From assembly GCA_002749535.1 (NCBI GenBank), contig MZZL01000060.1, forward strand, positions 277,623-341,622: DNA of 64,000 bases. Direction: 5' to 3'. The notes below the pieces were generated by a model. The model searched no databases. It worked only from the letters and a program-made list of their open reading frames with translations, and was not told the DNA's origin. A program made the position numbers and the translations under genes. The DNA is from Apophysomyces variabilis (lineage: Eukaryota > Mucoromycota > Mucoromycetes > Mucorales > Mucoraceae). This document shows positions 22,378 to 35,800 of the stretch, piece by piece (positions within the stretch are counted from its first letter, which is position 1; each line of letters opens with the position of its first letter).

Positions 22378-23122
22378 ATTGCAACTATTTTTAACATCCC
22401 CTTTTTACTATACATGTCATTCAACACAATTTTTCTCCCTTTTCATAACATCCACATGCACCATAAAAAATTGAACCAAATGAAATGGAAATCCGACGAG
22501 GAGGGTGATCCAGGAATAATAATAACAAACACAAACACAACAGTAGAGATAAAAAACTGACTAACCACGTTTGTTATAGTAGCAAGTCGATCCATGCAAG
22601 TGGTGTTCTATTTCGCTATGGATACATTTAATATGGTAAACAATCAGTTCTTTATTGTGCTTCATGAGTATCAGAACACAAGATAGGCTATTTTTATGTA
22701 GCAGTGAAGATGATAACGACCGAGTGAGAGCTAGTGAGATGAATGGTAGAGCGAACTAAAAATAATCTACAAGTCATCTAAATCGATTCAAGAGGACGTC
22801 CGAGCCGTTTTGTGTGATGTTGCACAAATTCGCAGTTGCCATACCACTCTTTTTTTTTGTTGTTACATGTCAAGGTCCGCTGGAATAATCGATATAACTT
22901 TTTTTTTCACTTGTTGTTTCTATTCTTTCTTTCTTTGTGTATAGTAAGAAGTTGTATCTCAATACACATACACACACTACTCCCCCTCTCCCTTCTCCTC
23001 CCTTTTTCTTGTTTTATTTTTCTTCTTTCACTTTCCTTTCTATACAAGCCAAATAGTCTCACCAATAGACAGAAGAAAAGAAAAGAGAGAAGTCGTGTTT
23101 AGTGTTGTGGATATAGCAGACA
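22378..23122. other. Intergenic: BUD23 3' end and chitin synthase promoter
   Basis: The region between 22830 and 23080 is strongly C/T-rich with long T and CT runs just upstream of the chitin synthase start, a typical fungal promoter/5' UTR texture. No gene is seen. Confidence 0.5.
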
Positions 23123-26100
23123 ATGGGAAAATCAAAAAATAAGCCTCAAAACTTGGCTGATCTCACCCAACTCAATCCACCAACAGAGGATGAACTGGTA
23201 GCCACTCTCAAACTGAGATTCCAAAATGACTCCATCTACACACGCATCAACGACTCTGTCCTCCTGGCCATCAACCCCCACAAAGAAGTCATCCAAGATT
23301 CGCTTCAATATGTTGCAGAGTACAAAGACACTACAGCTGAAAACCTGGAACCCTTGCCACCCCATATCTTCCAAATGACAAATCAAGCCTACTTACATAT
23401 GCGGAGAACAGGTATCGACCAATCTATCATCCTCAGGTACATTGATTAATAAAAAATGAAACCTATCCTCTGGAAGACGAGACCTAACCCCTAAAATCTA
23501 GTGGTGAGACGGGTAGCGGTAAAACTGAGACTCGCAAACGGATATTGCAGCATCTCGTAGCACTAAGTAGTCAGAAGAAAGAATCCAAACTGCAGAATCA
23601 AATCTTGAATGGTCAGATTATTCTGGAGGCTTTCGGACATGCAAAAACCATTATCAATAATAACGCCTCTCGCTTTGGAAACTACATCGAAATCCAGTTT
23701 AACGAGCGCGGTCGCATGATTGGTGCAAAAACACTGAATTATCTGTTGGAGAAAAGAAGAGTGGCAAACTGTCCGTCTGGTGAACAAACCTTTCACATCT
23801 TCTACTACCTTTTGGCAGGTGCAACAGCAGAAGAAAAGTCGATTCTTAGGTTAGAGGATGCATCACAGTACGCGTACCTGAGCAAGTCACCGATCCAGTT
23901 CACGGACGAGTCCGAAAAGTTCGAGACCCTCAAAACAGCGCTGAGGTCGCTTGGCTTAGGGAAACGCTATCAAGCACGTATACTCCAGTTACTCGCCTGC
24001 TTACTGCATCTCGGAAATCTGCAGTTTGTCGATGACACAACCATGCAAGAAGCCGCCTATGTCAAGAATAATGAAACTCTTGACCTTGTAGCGGATTTCC
24101 TCGGTGTCGATCCTCGTGGCCTCGAAAACGTGCTAACCTATAAGACTCAGATGATCAAGAAAGATGTCACCACCTTGATCCTGAACGCCCAACAGGCAGC
24201 CGCACAAAGAGACGAACTGGTCACCGCCTTGTATTCTCTCTTGTTTACCTGGATTGTGGAACACATTAACACAAAATTATGTAATGATGAGATTCACAAC
24301 TTCATTGGTATTTTGGACATGCCTGGTCCACAGACTTACTACACGCAGGCTTCTTTCGACCAGTTCTGTGTCAACTACGCCAATGAACGGGTACACAACT
24401 ACATGCTCCGACAAATATTCGAAACCGACGTGACCGAATACCGCTTCGAAGGACTGGAGGTACCTGATGTACCTTACTTCAACAATGCGGCCTGTGTGGA
24501 GCTCTTTGCACGACCAAAACAGGGACTGATCGATATTACGAACAGTCATAGCAAGTCCACTAGTAAGGGAACAGACGCCAATATGCTCGATTCATTTGGG
24601 AAATACAACGCCACCCATGATTCCTTCTCGCTCAAGACAGCCGACACGGGCGCACGTTTGTTTGCGATCCAGCACTATGCGGGCCAAGTGACCTACAATC
24701 CAAACGGGTTTCTGGAAAGCAATAAGGATGTCCTTAGTGCGGATTTCGTTTCTTTATTCCGTGGCACGGCCGATGTACCTCAGTCTTACAACTCTTTCAT
24801 TGTCGATTTGTTCGCAGACAAGAGCATCCACACAGAGTCTCACCCCAAAATGACGGATGCCATCATGAACGCTCAACAGGTCAACAAACCCATTCGTGCC
24901 CCTTCCATGCGACGTTCAAAATCCACCAAAAGAAACAGAAATGCTCCGGTCGAGGAAAGTGAGACAAAGGATGAGAAAAAAGAGCAAGAGACTGGAAAAG
25001 TCTCTATGGTGTTGGCAGAAATTCAGTCTTCTTTGGACGATCTGATTGCGACGTTGGATGAAACCTCACCATGGTCGGTTATTTGTCTTCGTCCAAGTGA
25101 TTCCATAGCACCCAACACATTTGATACTCAGCGGGTCAGAGCCCAGGTACGCGCGTACAATCTGCCACAGATGGCCCAACGACTGCAACTGGGTTTCACT
25201 ACTTCCTTCTACCATGATGAGTTTTGTCAACGTTACGCACAAGCTCTGCAGGCAGTGGGTGTTGACCCAGAACGTTCACCTCGGGCGCAGTGTGAGGCAG
25301 CAGCTGCCATATTTGGATGGTTAGGCACCCAGGCCGCCATTGGTAACGGCAAGGTAAGAGAGATAGAAAAATGAACGACAATGACCCCTCGTGTCTACCT
25401 GTCCATTTATTGTTTCACATTTACAAATCAAAAAAAAAACGTTTGGTTTAGATTTTCTTGGGTGAAACAGCTTGGCGACATCTGGAAGACGGTTTGCGAA
25501 CATCGGAGAAAGAAGAACAAAGACGACAAAAAGAAGAAAGACGTGCACAAGAGGGACATGGAGATACGTTGGCACCGGCTGGCATGACACGAGATATTAG
25601 TGCAGATGGTCTTTCGAATGTTTCCTTTGGGTCGGGAGCCGACTTTGTTCCGGGCGATCGACGCAATATGGCAGCTGCCAGCGCCGCTGCCGCAGGTCTC
25701 CCGTTACCCCGAACCTTTGAAGGGGGAGCGGGATCGGTGTATTCAGATGACCAGCGATCCTTTGTGTCCGAAGATGATTACTTTCGAGATCCGCCGTACC
25801 ACAGTTACCAAGATACCGAGTCGCAGTTTGGATCGGAAGGTTATTCGAATGCATCTGGTAACATGGAACTGAAAAAGATGCTACCCGTGGAAGCAGAAGT
25901 AGAGGAACCCGAGCCGGAGAAGCCTTCCCGTGCACGTCGAAACTGGCTCAACTTTGTGTGGTTCATGACATGGTGGATTCCCTCGAAATTCTTAGTGTGG
26001 TGTGGACGAATGAAACGGGAAGATATCCGGTTGGCATGGCGTGAGAAGCTGACCCTGTGTATGATCATCTTTTTACTGTCCGGTTTCATGATTTGGTTCC

Positions 26101-28754
26101 TTGTCTTCTTTGGTCGTCTCGTATGTCCGCATCAAGACGTCTTCTCCACATCCGAACTACAGAATCATCAGGATAAAGACAATGCTTATATTGCTATTCG
26201 CGGTGAAGTGTTTGACCTTACCAAGTTTGCACCCCATCATATGGCAGCCAATGTGATTCCATCGAGCGCCATTTTATCGTATGGTGGCACGGACGCCAGT
26301 GATCTCTTCCCTGTGCAGGTCTCAGCACTTTGTCAAGGTGTGAACGGACAGGTATCTGAGTATGTCTCCTTGGATTTCCACATCAATTTGACGGATCCCA
26401 ATGCGAGATATCACGATTTCCGGATATCCAGTGACGATTATCGACCGGATTGGTACTATGAAAAGATGGTCTATCTGCGTAAGAACTACAAAGTTGGTAC
26501 GATGGGCTTCGATCGTCGTGATGTACAGAAAGCTTCGGTATCGGCTGTCAACCTGGGTGGCATCAGAACAACACGCAACTGGGTTATCTTGAATCATAAC
26601 GTGTATGACATGACGTATTACCTTATGGGTGGTCGACATGCTATTGCCCCTCCTAACCAACAACCACCAGGCAATATCAATTTGGATTTCATGTCGGACG
26701 CCGTCGTGAACCTCTTCCGTACAAAAGCAGGCGAGGATATCACGGATACATGGAATGCATTGCAACTGGACAAGGACGTTAAAATTCGACAGGAAGTCTG
26801 TCTCCGCAACCTTTTCTATGTTGGATCTGTCGATGATCGAAATTCACCACGCTGTGTGTTCGCAACGAATTTACTGTTGATTGTCACTGTCTTCTTGTGC
26901 TCCGTCATTGTCTTCAAGTTCTTATCTGCACTACAGTTCAGTACGCGACGTGACCCGGAGAACCATGACAAGTTCATCATGTGTCAGGTCCCATGTTACA
27001 CAGAAGATGAAGAATCTCTACGAAAGACGATTGATTCCATCGCCACTCTGAAGTACGACGATAAGCGCAAGCTGCTTTTCCTTATTTGTGATGGTATGAT
27101 TATCGGTGGTGGTAACGATCGTCCTACCCCTCGTATTGTTTTGGACATTCTCGGTGTGGACCCCAATGTCGATCCTGAAGCGTTGTCCTTCTTGTCGATC
27201 GGTGAAGGACAGAAACAACACAACATGGGAAAGGTGTACTCCGGTTTGTACGAATGCCATGGCCACGTTGTGCCCTACATTGTGGTAGTCAAAGTCGGAA
27301 AACCTAGTGAACGTCAGAAACCTGGCAACCGTGGTAAACGTGACTCCCAATTGATCTTGATGCGCTTCCTGAACAAAGTCCATTTTAACTCGCCCATGAC
27401 ACCTATGGAATTGGAGATCTATCATCAAATCAAGAATGTGATCGGTGTGAATCCAAGCTTCTATGAGTATGTGCTGATGGTGGATGCGGATACCGAAGTG
27501 ATGCCCGACGGTCTTAACCGCATGGTCTCTGTGCTTGTGCATGACAGCAAGATTATTGGTCTTTGTGGTGAAACTGTGCTTTCCAATGAAAAGGATACAT
27601 GGGTTACTATGATTCAAGTGTATGAGTACTTTATTTCCCATTACATGATCAAGGCCTTCGAATCGCTGTTCGGCACCGTGACCTGTTTACCCGGTTGTTT
27701 CAGTATTTATCGTGTGCGATCTCCTACCAAGAATGTACCTCTGCTGATTTCAAACCAGGTGATTGCAGATTATGAAGTCAACAAGGTGGATACGCTGCAC
27801 AAGAAAAATCTGTTACATTTGGGTGAGGATCGTTATCTGACGACTCTGATTCTCAAACATTTCCCGAACTACAAGACCAAGTTCACACCGGATGCCAGAT
27901 GTGCGACCAATGCTCCTGATCAATGGAGTGTGTTGGTTTCCCAGCGTCGTCGATGGATTAATTCTACCATTCATAATTTGGGTGAGCTGGTGTTCTTGCC
28001 CCAGCTTTGCGGTTTCTGTTGTTTCTCAATGCGTTTTGTTGTCATGCTGGATTTGGTCAGTACGTTGGTGCAACCTGCCATTGTCGGTTATTTGGTATAT
28101 CTAATCTACACGTTGGCGACGACCAAAGACACGGTGCCTATCATGTCCATTGTGACCATTGCGGGTGTGTACGGTTTACAGGCGATCATCTTTATTGTCC
28201 ATCGCAAGTGGGAGCATATTATTTGGATGATTGTTTCTATCTTTGCCATTCCGGTGTTTTCGTTCTATATTCCTATCTATGCTTACTGGCATTTTGACGA
28301 TTTCTCCTGGGGTAACACCCGTGTGGTCATGGGTGAGAAGGGTAAGAAGCTGGTGATGGCGGATGAGGGTAAATTTGATCCCAAGTCTATCCCGATGATG
28401 ACTTGGGAAGAATACGAGCAAGGCTTGTATATGGATGATGGGATGTACATGGACGACAATGCATCTCAAGGGTCGCGTGGTACAGCTCGGTCTGGCTACA
28501 GCCATGCCAGTTATTATAGCCATGGTAGTTACCGTAGCCGACAACCGGCAGGAGGAGCTCCTCCCATGGGTCAGTACATGCCGCCAAGCAATCAATCCTT
28601 TATCGCACCAAGCCATTACTCGTCGTATATCCCAAGCAATCAATCGTATGTTGTTCCTTCCAATCAATCTTATATTGCACCACTTGGACAACAACCTTTT
28701 GGTGTCGGGCAATACCGTGCATCCTCTCCTCAACCACCACCGCATCCACGATAA
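23123..28754 (+). CDS. Myosin-motor-containing chitin synthase (class V/VII type)
   Basis: Plasma-membrane enzyme that polymerises UDP-N-acetylglucosamine into cell-wall chitin. Three exons (23123-23436, 23502-25353, 25452-28754) encode 1,822 aa. Residues about 1-720 form a myosin motor-like domain. It has a complete P-loop SGETGSGKTE (about 105-114), interrupted by intron 1, and switch I NNASRFGNY. Switch II is degenerate: DMPGPQ instead of D-x-x-G-F-E. A membrane segment lies near 925-945, a cytochrome b5-like segment (IAIRGEVFDLTKF) near 966, and another membrane segment near 1190. The GT2 chitin synthase core follows: VDADTEVMPD (about 1400), GCFSIYR, GEDRYLT and QRRRW (about 1552), then several membrane spans. 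The C-terminus is Ser/Tyr/Gln-rich with repeats of PSNQS[FY]. I see no DEK_C domain, which many class V enzymes carry there. Confidence 0.95.
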
Positions 28755-29813
28755 AAGCAAAGAACAAACAAAGCAGAGCAAGACCAAAGAAACCTTCAAC
28801 AGGGAGGAGAAGTAGAAGAAGAAGAAGAGAAGCTGTTTTCCATAGATATATTTATACTCTTTTCTTCAGTTTATGTTGACATGCATGTGCTTTTCCTTTT
28901 TAAATATTGTGAAGAACCTCAAAAGAAACAAGCAACAATACCATCTCTTTCTCTTTCTTTTTCTCTTTTACTTTCTGTCTTCCAACTTTCTTTCTTTCTA
29001 TATTACTTTTGCATTTTTCTTTTCGCCGTACAAAAATCTCTTTTCTTTTTTCCTTTGTTTTTGGAAAACAAATTTATCTAACAGAGAACATGCATTCGCT
29101 TTCTTATTTTAAATGAAACGGTTTTTCTTTTTGAGTGTCATGGATGTTGTGATGTTCGTCTTATCCTAGAGGAGGAAAACTAAGAATGTATGGTAACCAG
29201 CCAAGAAATAGTCGCGATGGTGTATAGCCAAATGACATCAATTGCGTATCGATGTAGACATGGTTACTTACGACTTGGTTGGCAAAGTATGACAGGGCCA
29301 GTGAAAAGAAAAACTGGGATCCAGCAAATCCTGACTTTGTTGCAAGAAGCATCAAGCAAAAGAAAAAGGTCCTTTGCTAGCCTGCTCACTTCGACAGTTA
29401 TTTTTTTTTCTTTTCATTTCAAGACGTTGCTCCGACCTTGGATACATTTTACATGGTTTTTTTTAATGTCCTGAGCTCATCTGAAAGCTCCATCTTCGTT
29501 TTCTACAATAGGGCTTGGTTAATTTCTGATATGTGGGTATCCGAGGATGAATTACAAGTTGATATGAAACAGCAAGGCATGCTCTTGGGAGTATTTCCAT
29601 GGTAAGTTTTGTTGGCTTGGTGTGACACGAAGGTAGTACAAACCATGTTTCAAAATGCGGGTAAAAGGTTATTCCTTAGTCGTCAGGCATATTAAACTTT
29701 TTTTGACAGCTGAAAGAAAAAAAATATGCTCGTGCAACCGGTATTTGAAAATTTGAGCTTTCACGGACCATCTCCAAGTCCAGGAAAAGTTTATTTTCTT
29801 GCCAACTATGCCT
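28755..29813. other. Intergenic region
   Basis: The 3' UTR of the chitin synthase gene (T- and CT-rich, 28850-29080), followed by the presumed promoter of the RasGAP gene. Open frames at 29161-29474 lack splice links to either neighbour and no domain is recognisable. Confidence 0.5.
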
Positions 29814-32800
29814 ATGGACACAAAACTGATCTTGAGCTTGGTCAACCGCATTGCGGTCCAGGTAAAAGAAAAAAAAGAATGGCATTAGGTAGTCCGTCAT
29901 GCTAATGACCGATCTCAACATGCAAGTTGCCCAGCCTTTCTGCAGGCTCCATTGAGTACATGCAAGCTGATCCGTTAATTCAACAAACGTAATGAGAAGA
30001 ATGTTCGGAAGAAGTGATAAACTCACGCCCGTCTTTTCTATTGATTCATTATATATATACCCTGCTTTTCTTATCTGTTTTCTATAGAGGTAAATTTATC
30101 TTTGTGTTGCTGTGTGCTGTTATTATGAATGCATGAAACATTGATCTGACGCGACAAAAAAATCATTGTTGAATAGTGAGCGCGTTGATTGAACTTTCCA
30201 AGTATCGGTTACCTGTCATCCTTAGTGCATTAATGGCTGTCATTGAAAACATAATCCAGGTAAAAAGGAGAGATAGAGAGATGAACAACTACCATTCTCT
30301 CGCATACTGATCTACTGTCTGACTATTTTTTCTAATTCGTAAAAAGAAGCAATCGGCAACGATCTACTCGGATGATGATGTATCACAACAAGATCTTCAA
30401 TCGCAATTATTTTTGCTCCGCATCATGTCTGCCTGTATGCAACACAATTGGCAATTCTATCGAGGCGCTGTGGTTGGGGCCAACAATAATAACAATCATC
30501 ATAATCACTCTCCGTCGACAAACCGTTCTCAAGAGGAGAACGATGGAGATTGGAAAGCTGAGCATTTAGCACGTTTTGAACTAAGAGATCCTCCACCGTT
30601 GGAAGACAACTTGGCCAAACATATCATGAATCTCATGTCCAAATTTATGCATCAGATGATCATCGTTATGGAACGCCACTGTCCACAGCTGGCTGTTGAC
30701 TATGCTTCCAACGCCATCCGTACAGAATACTATACCAACCTTGAGGGCCCGAAATCCGCATCCTGTTTAATTGTCGATATCTACAAAGCTACCAGTCGGG
30801 TGGTGTTTTATCTAAGTGCAAGCAATTGGCCGATTGTCTTTGCAAGGATCAAATCCTGGCTCCTCTATCTATCCAAAGTGGCCGATGATAATGCAGAAAC
30901 GGTAGATATACGCTTACTAGAATGTTGCGCGTTAGATCAACATCGTTTGGGAATCGTGCTCCAAGAACTGGGTTCCGCCTTTTTACATTTAAAGAGGTCA
31001 GCGCAACTCGCACTAGGGACTATTCTACGTCGGGCTATCTGGAATTGGATCGAGACCTATCCGTCCCAATTTGTAGCCTTGTATCAAGGCAAGACCCGGT
31101 TGGAGGGAAGTCCCGAAATTTTTTTCGACATTTGCAATTCGACAGCTGATACAACGCGAAAGAAAGCAATTCTCTGGCCACTTCAGACATTGCTTTTGAT
31201 ATTATCCCCTGATACACTGACGTCCGCTGTGGTGGACTCCTATCCGACGAAAAAGGTAAAAGGGAGACACGGGATTTGACTTTGTCATTCACCACTGTTT
31301 TTCGTTTTTCAGTCTGTTTTTCTAAATACGCTCAAAAAGTCTGTGGAAGGGGGACGCATGCTGGATGTTGCGCTCATATGCTACGTTGATATATGCAAGG
31401 TGGCACCTTACATTATTCAGTTGGATATCCCACCTTTACAAATGTTCCTGAATGATGTGGTCAAAGTCTTGGAGGAGAAATTATTAAATACCCAGAAACC
31501 GTTACTACCGGATCCGAATCTTACTAGTATGGGGATCGCGATCGATTATGGTTGCCTTGTGGCGGATTGCCTAGTGGCCATGTTTCGATTGAATCCTACC
31601 AAGGTGGTCACCGATCTGTTTGTGCGTTGTATCCATGCCAATGCACCCATGCTCTTTAAACTAGGCATGGTCAAGTCCTCCCTGATTCTTGCTAGCGAGG
31701 ATAACGGAATGAAATACAGCGTAGAAAAAGGCATGATATATAGTTCGTTGAGCGGGTTGGTACGGAAACTGTTTTTGGATCATACGCTATATGATCCCGG
31801 GAAGTGGGAGACGAGCAGTCAAAGTTCGATGAGTAGCAGCAGCGGGAATGCGCATCGCGGAAAAAGAACGAAGAAAGAATATTCTCCTCCTAACATGGAT
31901 GGTCGAGCAGAACTTGTCTTAAACTTGTTGAGACTGTTTACCATTGATCCTGCTTGCGCTGTGCGGGGTTCCGATGAGGATCGATTTGAGCAGAATACAG
32001 CTCTTCTGCATGCGGTATCTCTCTGTTTGAGGGACGCGAGTGCTGCTATACGTGAATTGGCCTCCACGTGTCTGGTCAAGCTGCATGCTAATGATATCAT
32101 TGTGGACTGGGGACCTCCGGATCGTATGATGGAAGCCTATTGGAAAGACTCGTCGGCGGTGGCGTTCTGTATCGCCAAACAAATGTTGGACGAACGGGAA
32201 GATCAACACGACGTAAAGCAGCTTCTGCATCTTCTACGCCAATTGCTTGCGTGCCGATGCAATTTCTTAAGTTTGTATCGTGACTTAATCACCCCTCAAG
32301 CGATTGAGGTGAAGGAGCGCTTGCAAGCGTCCATTGGTCTGGAGGTTGCCTTTTTGGTGCTCCTTTGTTCTACCGATCTGGAGATCTGCCTTGCTGCGAT
32401 GGAATGCTTTCAAAGTGTTTGTAAGGAAGTCCGTGAGACGGAAGGCTTCGACATTCAACAGGCGCCCTTGACCATTGCTCCTAATCAGTCAGTGTACGCC
32501 GAACTTGTCTCCCTCACTCAAGGAGTCACCGGACGGAAATCGTTGCAGAAGCGAATTCGGCGTGCTTTACGTAGGATGACCCATTGTACACCAGGCAACC
32601 TTGCCGCTTGGGAGGAAGTATGGAAACGATGGAAATACATGACACCCCACGTTCTTCGACCTAAAGAAGAAGAAGAAATGCTCGAGACATTGAAAAAGTC
32701 TACTTCTTCTATCACGCCATGGCACGAACGCTTAAAAAATTCCTCTTCCTCTTCCTCTTCTTCTCGACATCCGCTTATACGTTCGGATGCGGAGAAAAAC

Positions 32801-35800
32801 AATGATAACGCAATGCAGTGGTTAAACTATGCTGGCTTGTTAGTGTCTCTTGGAGGCATTTGTCTTATGGATAATAATGCTGCTGCTGCTTCCTATTCTT
32901 CTTCTTCGTCCTCCAACACGAGTATAGCATGCAGAACAAAGCAGCAGCGTACGTATGGAGGCGATCTACACACCCAACAACGTGTCTCTGTCTCTAGTGG
33001 ATCCGCGGCGATGGTGGATCGTTGCATCATGGATATGGTTGACCTGCTGATTTGTGACAATGCGATCATACGCGATTGGATGCGGGATATTCTGGGAACA
33101 GACATGTCGCCTGCCCTCTATCACATACTGTTTCGGCATCTTCAAGACATGTTATCCAGGTGTTTTGGTGCCAACAATGATCCAATTGGTGAACATAAAT
33201 GCATCCTCTTTGTGGAACAGGCGATTTCGGTCACTCGTCTTGTGCTAGAACGTATAGGAGATTCTGGCGGTAGTCTGTTAAGCGTCGATATGGGCGGCTT
33301 AATCAATCAGTTTGCGAATTACCTCAACAAACCCGATTTCTCTACATGTCTTGCAAAGATCAAAATCAAAATGTGCAGGCTATGTACCGTACTGATGGAA
33401 TACAAAGATCGGGTTCCAATCGGAAAGGAGTTTCGTCTACGCAATCGACTCTTGGAGACTATCGTGGAATGGACAAGCGACTTTTCCTTGGTAAAAAGCT
33501 CAATATTTAGCAGACATACTAAATACTGATTTTCTGCAACTTACGCAGAAAATTGTGCCTGATGATTCAGGAACCAATACCAAGCTACAGCATGAACTAG
33601 ATATGGAATGTCTCAAAACCATTGTCGTCCTCTTACATCAACTTCCGCTCCAACCGTGCGATTCAGGGTATCAGACTGATGTTCTGCAGATCAAAAGCAA
33701 GATGTTTTACAAGTATTTTACCTTCTTTTTAAAGCTTCTTAACCGCTACCGTATTACTGAGGTAGACTAATATCAAATAACAGTAACTATTTACTAACAG
33801 TCTATCGTAGTCCATGTCTAATCCGCTTGAAAAGAAAAAGATGGTACTAAAAAAGGAAAAGGAAAAAGGGTCAGCGGAAAATACTGAAATTCATTTTGCT
33901 TTGTTTCTTTCTTTGGCATAGGAGAGGGAGCTTGGCCCACTCAAGCATTATGCTATCCTCGCCCTGTCGAATCTTTTGAGTGCAAATATCGATGTAGGCC
34001 TGAAATACTCGTTCTCGATGGGGTATCATGAAGATCCTCGGACACGTACAGCCTTTGCTCAGGTGATGACAAACATCCTGAATCAGGGTACCGAGTTTGA
34101 GACTCTGGCCGATACAGTCATTACGGATCGCTACGAAAAATTAGTGGATGTTCGTTTTTCTCTCTTCTTACTTGTTTGTCTCCCGCTCACGGTTTTCTGT
34201 TGTTATAGATACTCGTTGAACCTGACCTGGAAATTATGCATTCCCTTTGCGACGCCTGTGCTGTGTCAGACATTGATGATATGGCCCGTGTGCTGTTGGC
34301 ATGCTTCCGATCGCGCCAAAAGACCATGACGCTGATTAAAGCGGTCATTGAAATGGAAGTGCATAAAACGGAGAGCGAGAGTGACCTTTTCCGTAGTACA
34401 AGCATTGCGACACGTCTCCTATCCGTCTTTGCAAAGCACCATGGCGAGGACTATCTGCGATCCGTTATTCAACCGGTACTAAGAACTCTTGCAGAAAAGC
34501 CGGCAGAAGAAAAGCTCTTTGAGTTGGACCCATCTAAACTTGACGATCCGGATGCGATCAAAAGAAACAAACAGAATGTGATCAATGCTGCAGAGCTGTT
34601 CCTTAGCGCTATCTGCGCTTCGGCCGATAGGGCGCCAAAGTAGGTTGAGCGATTGAACTTCTCATGGACTTTGATTGACTTGTTGCTTAGGTATTTCCGG
34701 GAAATTTGCCATTGTATTTCGGGTACTGTGTATGCCCAATTTCCTGAGGCAAGATATGCTGCTGTTGGGTCCTTCATCTTTCTACGTTTTTTTTGCCCGG
34801 CTATTGTTTCTCCTGAAGCAGAGGGGTTAACTAACGCTGGAATCACTGTCACTCGCGAAATGCGACGTGGCTTCTTGATTATCACCAAAGTGATCCAGAA
34901 TCTAGCGAACAATGTGCTTTTTGGAGCAAAAGAGACATACATGATTATGCTCAATGATTTCTTGACGAGTAATATCTACAGAGTGACCAGTTTCTTACGG
35001 GAAATGGCTGTTGTTAGCAATGATACGAGCGATACTAAGCTGGAAGAGGAGCCGTATGGCATATGCGATAAAGAATATGCTATGTTGCATCGCGTTTTAG
35101 TAAATACAATCGACAGTATGAGTCAAGATTTTGCCAAACGTCGTATCCTAGGACATGATATGGACCAGCGTCAAGGGCAGTTTGACAAGTTTGCCAACCT
35201 TGTAGCCCAACTGGGTGAACCTCCGGAGTTACCCAAGACAGACTGGGATAATGGATCCGAGCCTTGTACTCCACCGGCGGCCAATCAACTCTATGTAGAA
35301 TTTATGTCTCGAAACCGGGGTCGGAATGTAGAACCGATCGTGTCCAAGGAGATATTCTATGATGGCGGGCAATCGAAAGCAGGGAGAGCTGTACTCTATT
35401 TTATCATGCGCCACGTCATTGCCGACAGCATTGATTTCGAGCTTTTAATTTATTATATTCTGCAGGTAAAAAAAGGAAACGGGAAGAAAGAAAGCAGAAA
35501 TGGTTTTTTACCGCAAGGAAATGTTTTTCTTAGCTGGTCGATAAAGTCGGTTGCAAGCCTTTTGATCTGGTGTGTGATGTGACACAATTTGGACCAGATA
35601 ACGAAATACCCAACAAGTGGATCAATCAATTACTGCAACTGATGCCACCGGATAATTATCAAAATCTCAATACGATCTTTGTGTACAACCCCAATTCGCA
35701 TCTGCGTAAATTCATCTTGAAGCTCTCCCATCCTGTGAGTCGTAAGGTGGTCAAACGCACTATCTGTGTCTTTGCTCTTGCGGAACTTCATCTTTATATC

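Noticed and set aside
27018..27641. 207-codon open frame antisense to chitin synthase
   Set aside because: It is a shadow of the conserved catalytic core on the other strand; no motif or promoter of its own.
28176..28799. Second 207-codon antisense frame over the chitin synthase C-terminus
   Set aside because: Mirrors the membrane spans and repeat tail of the sense gene; low-complexity translation.
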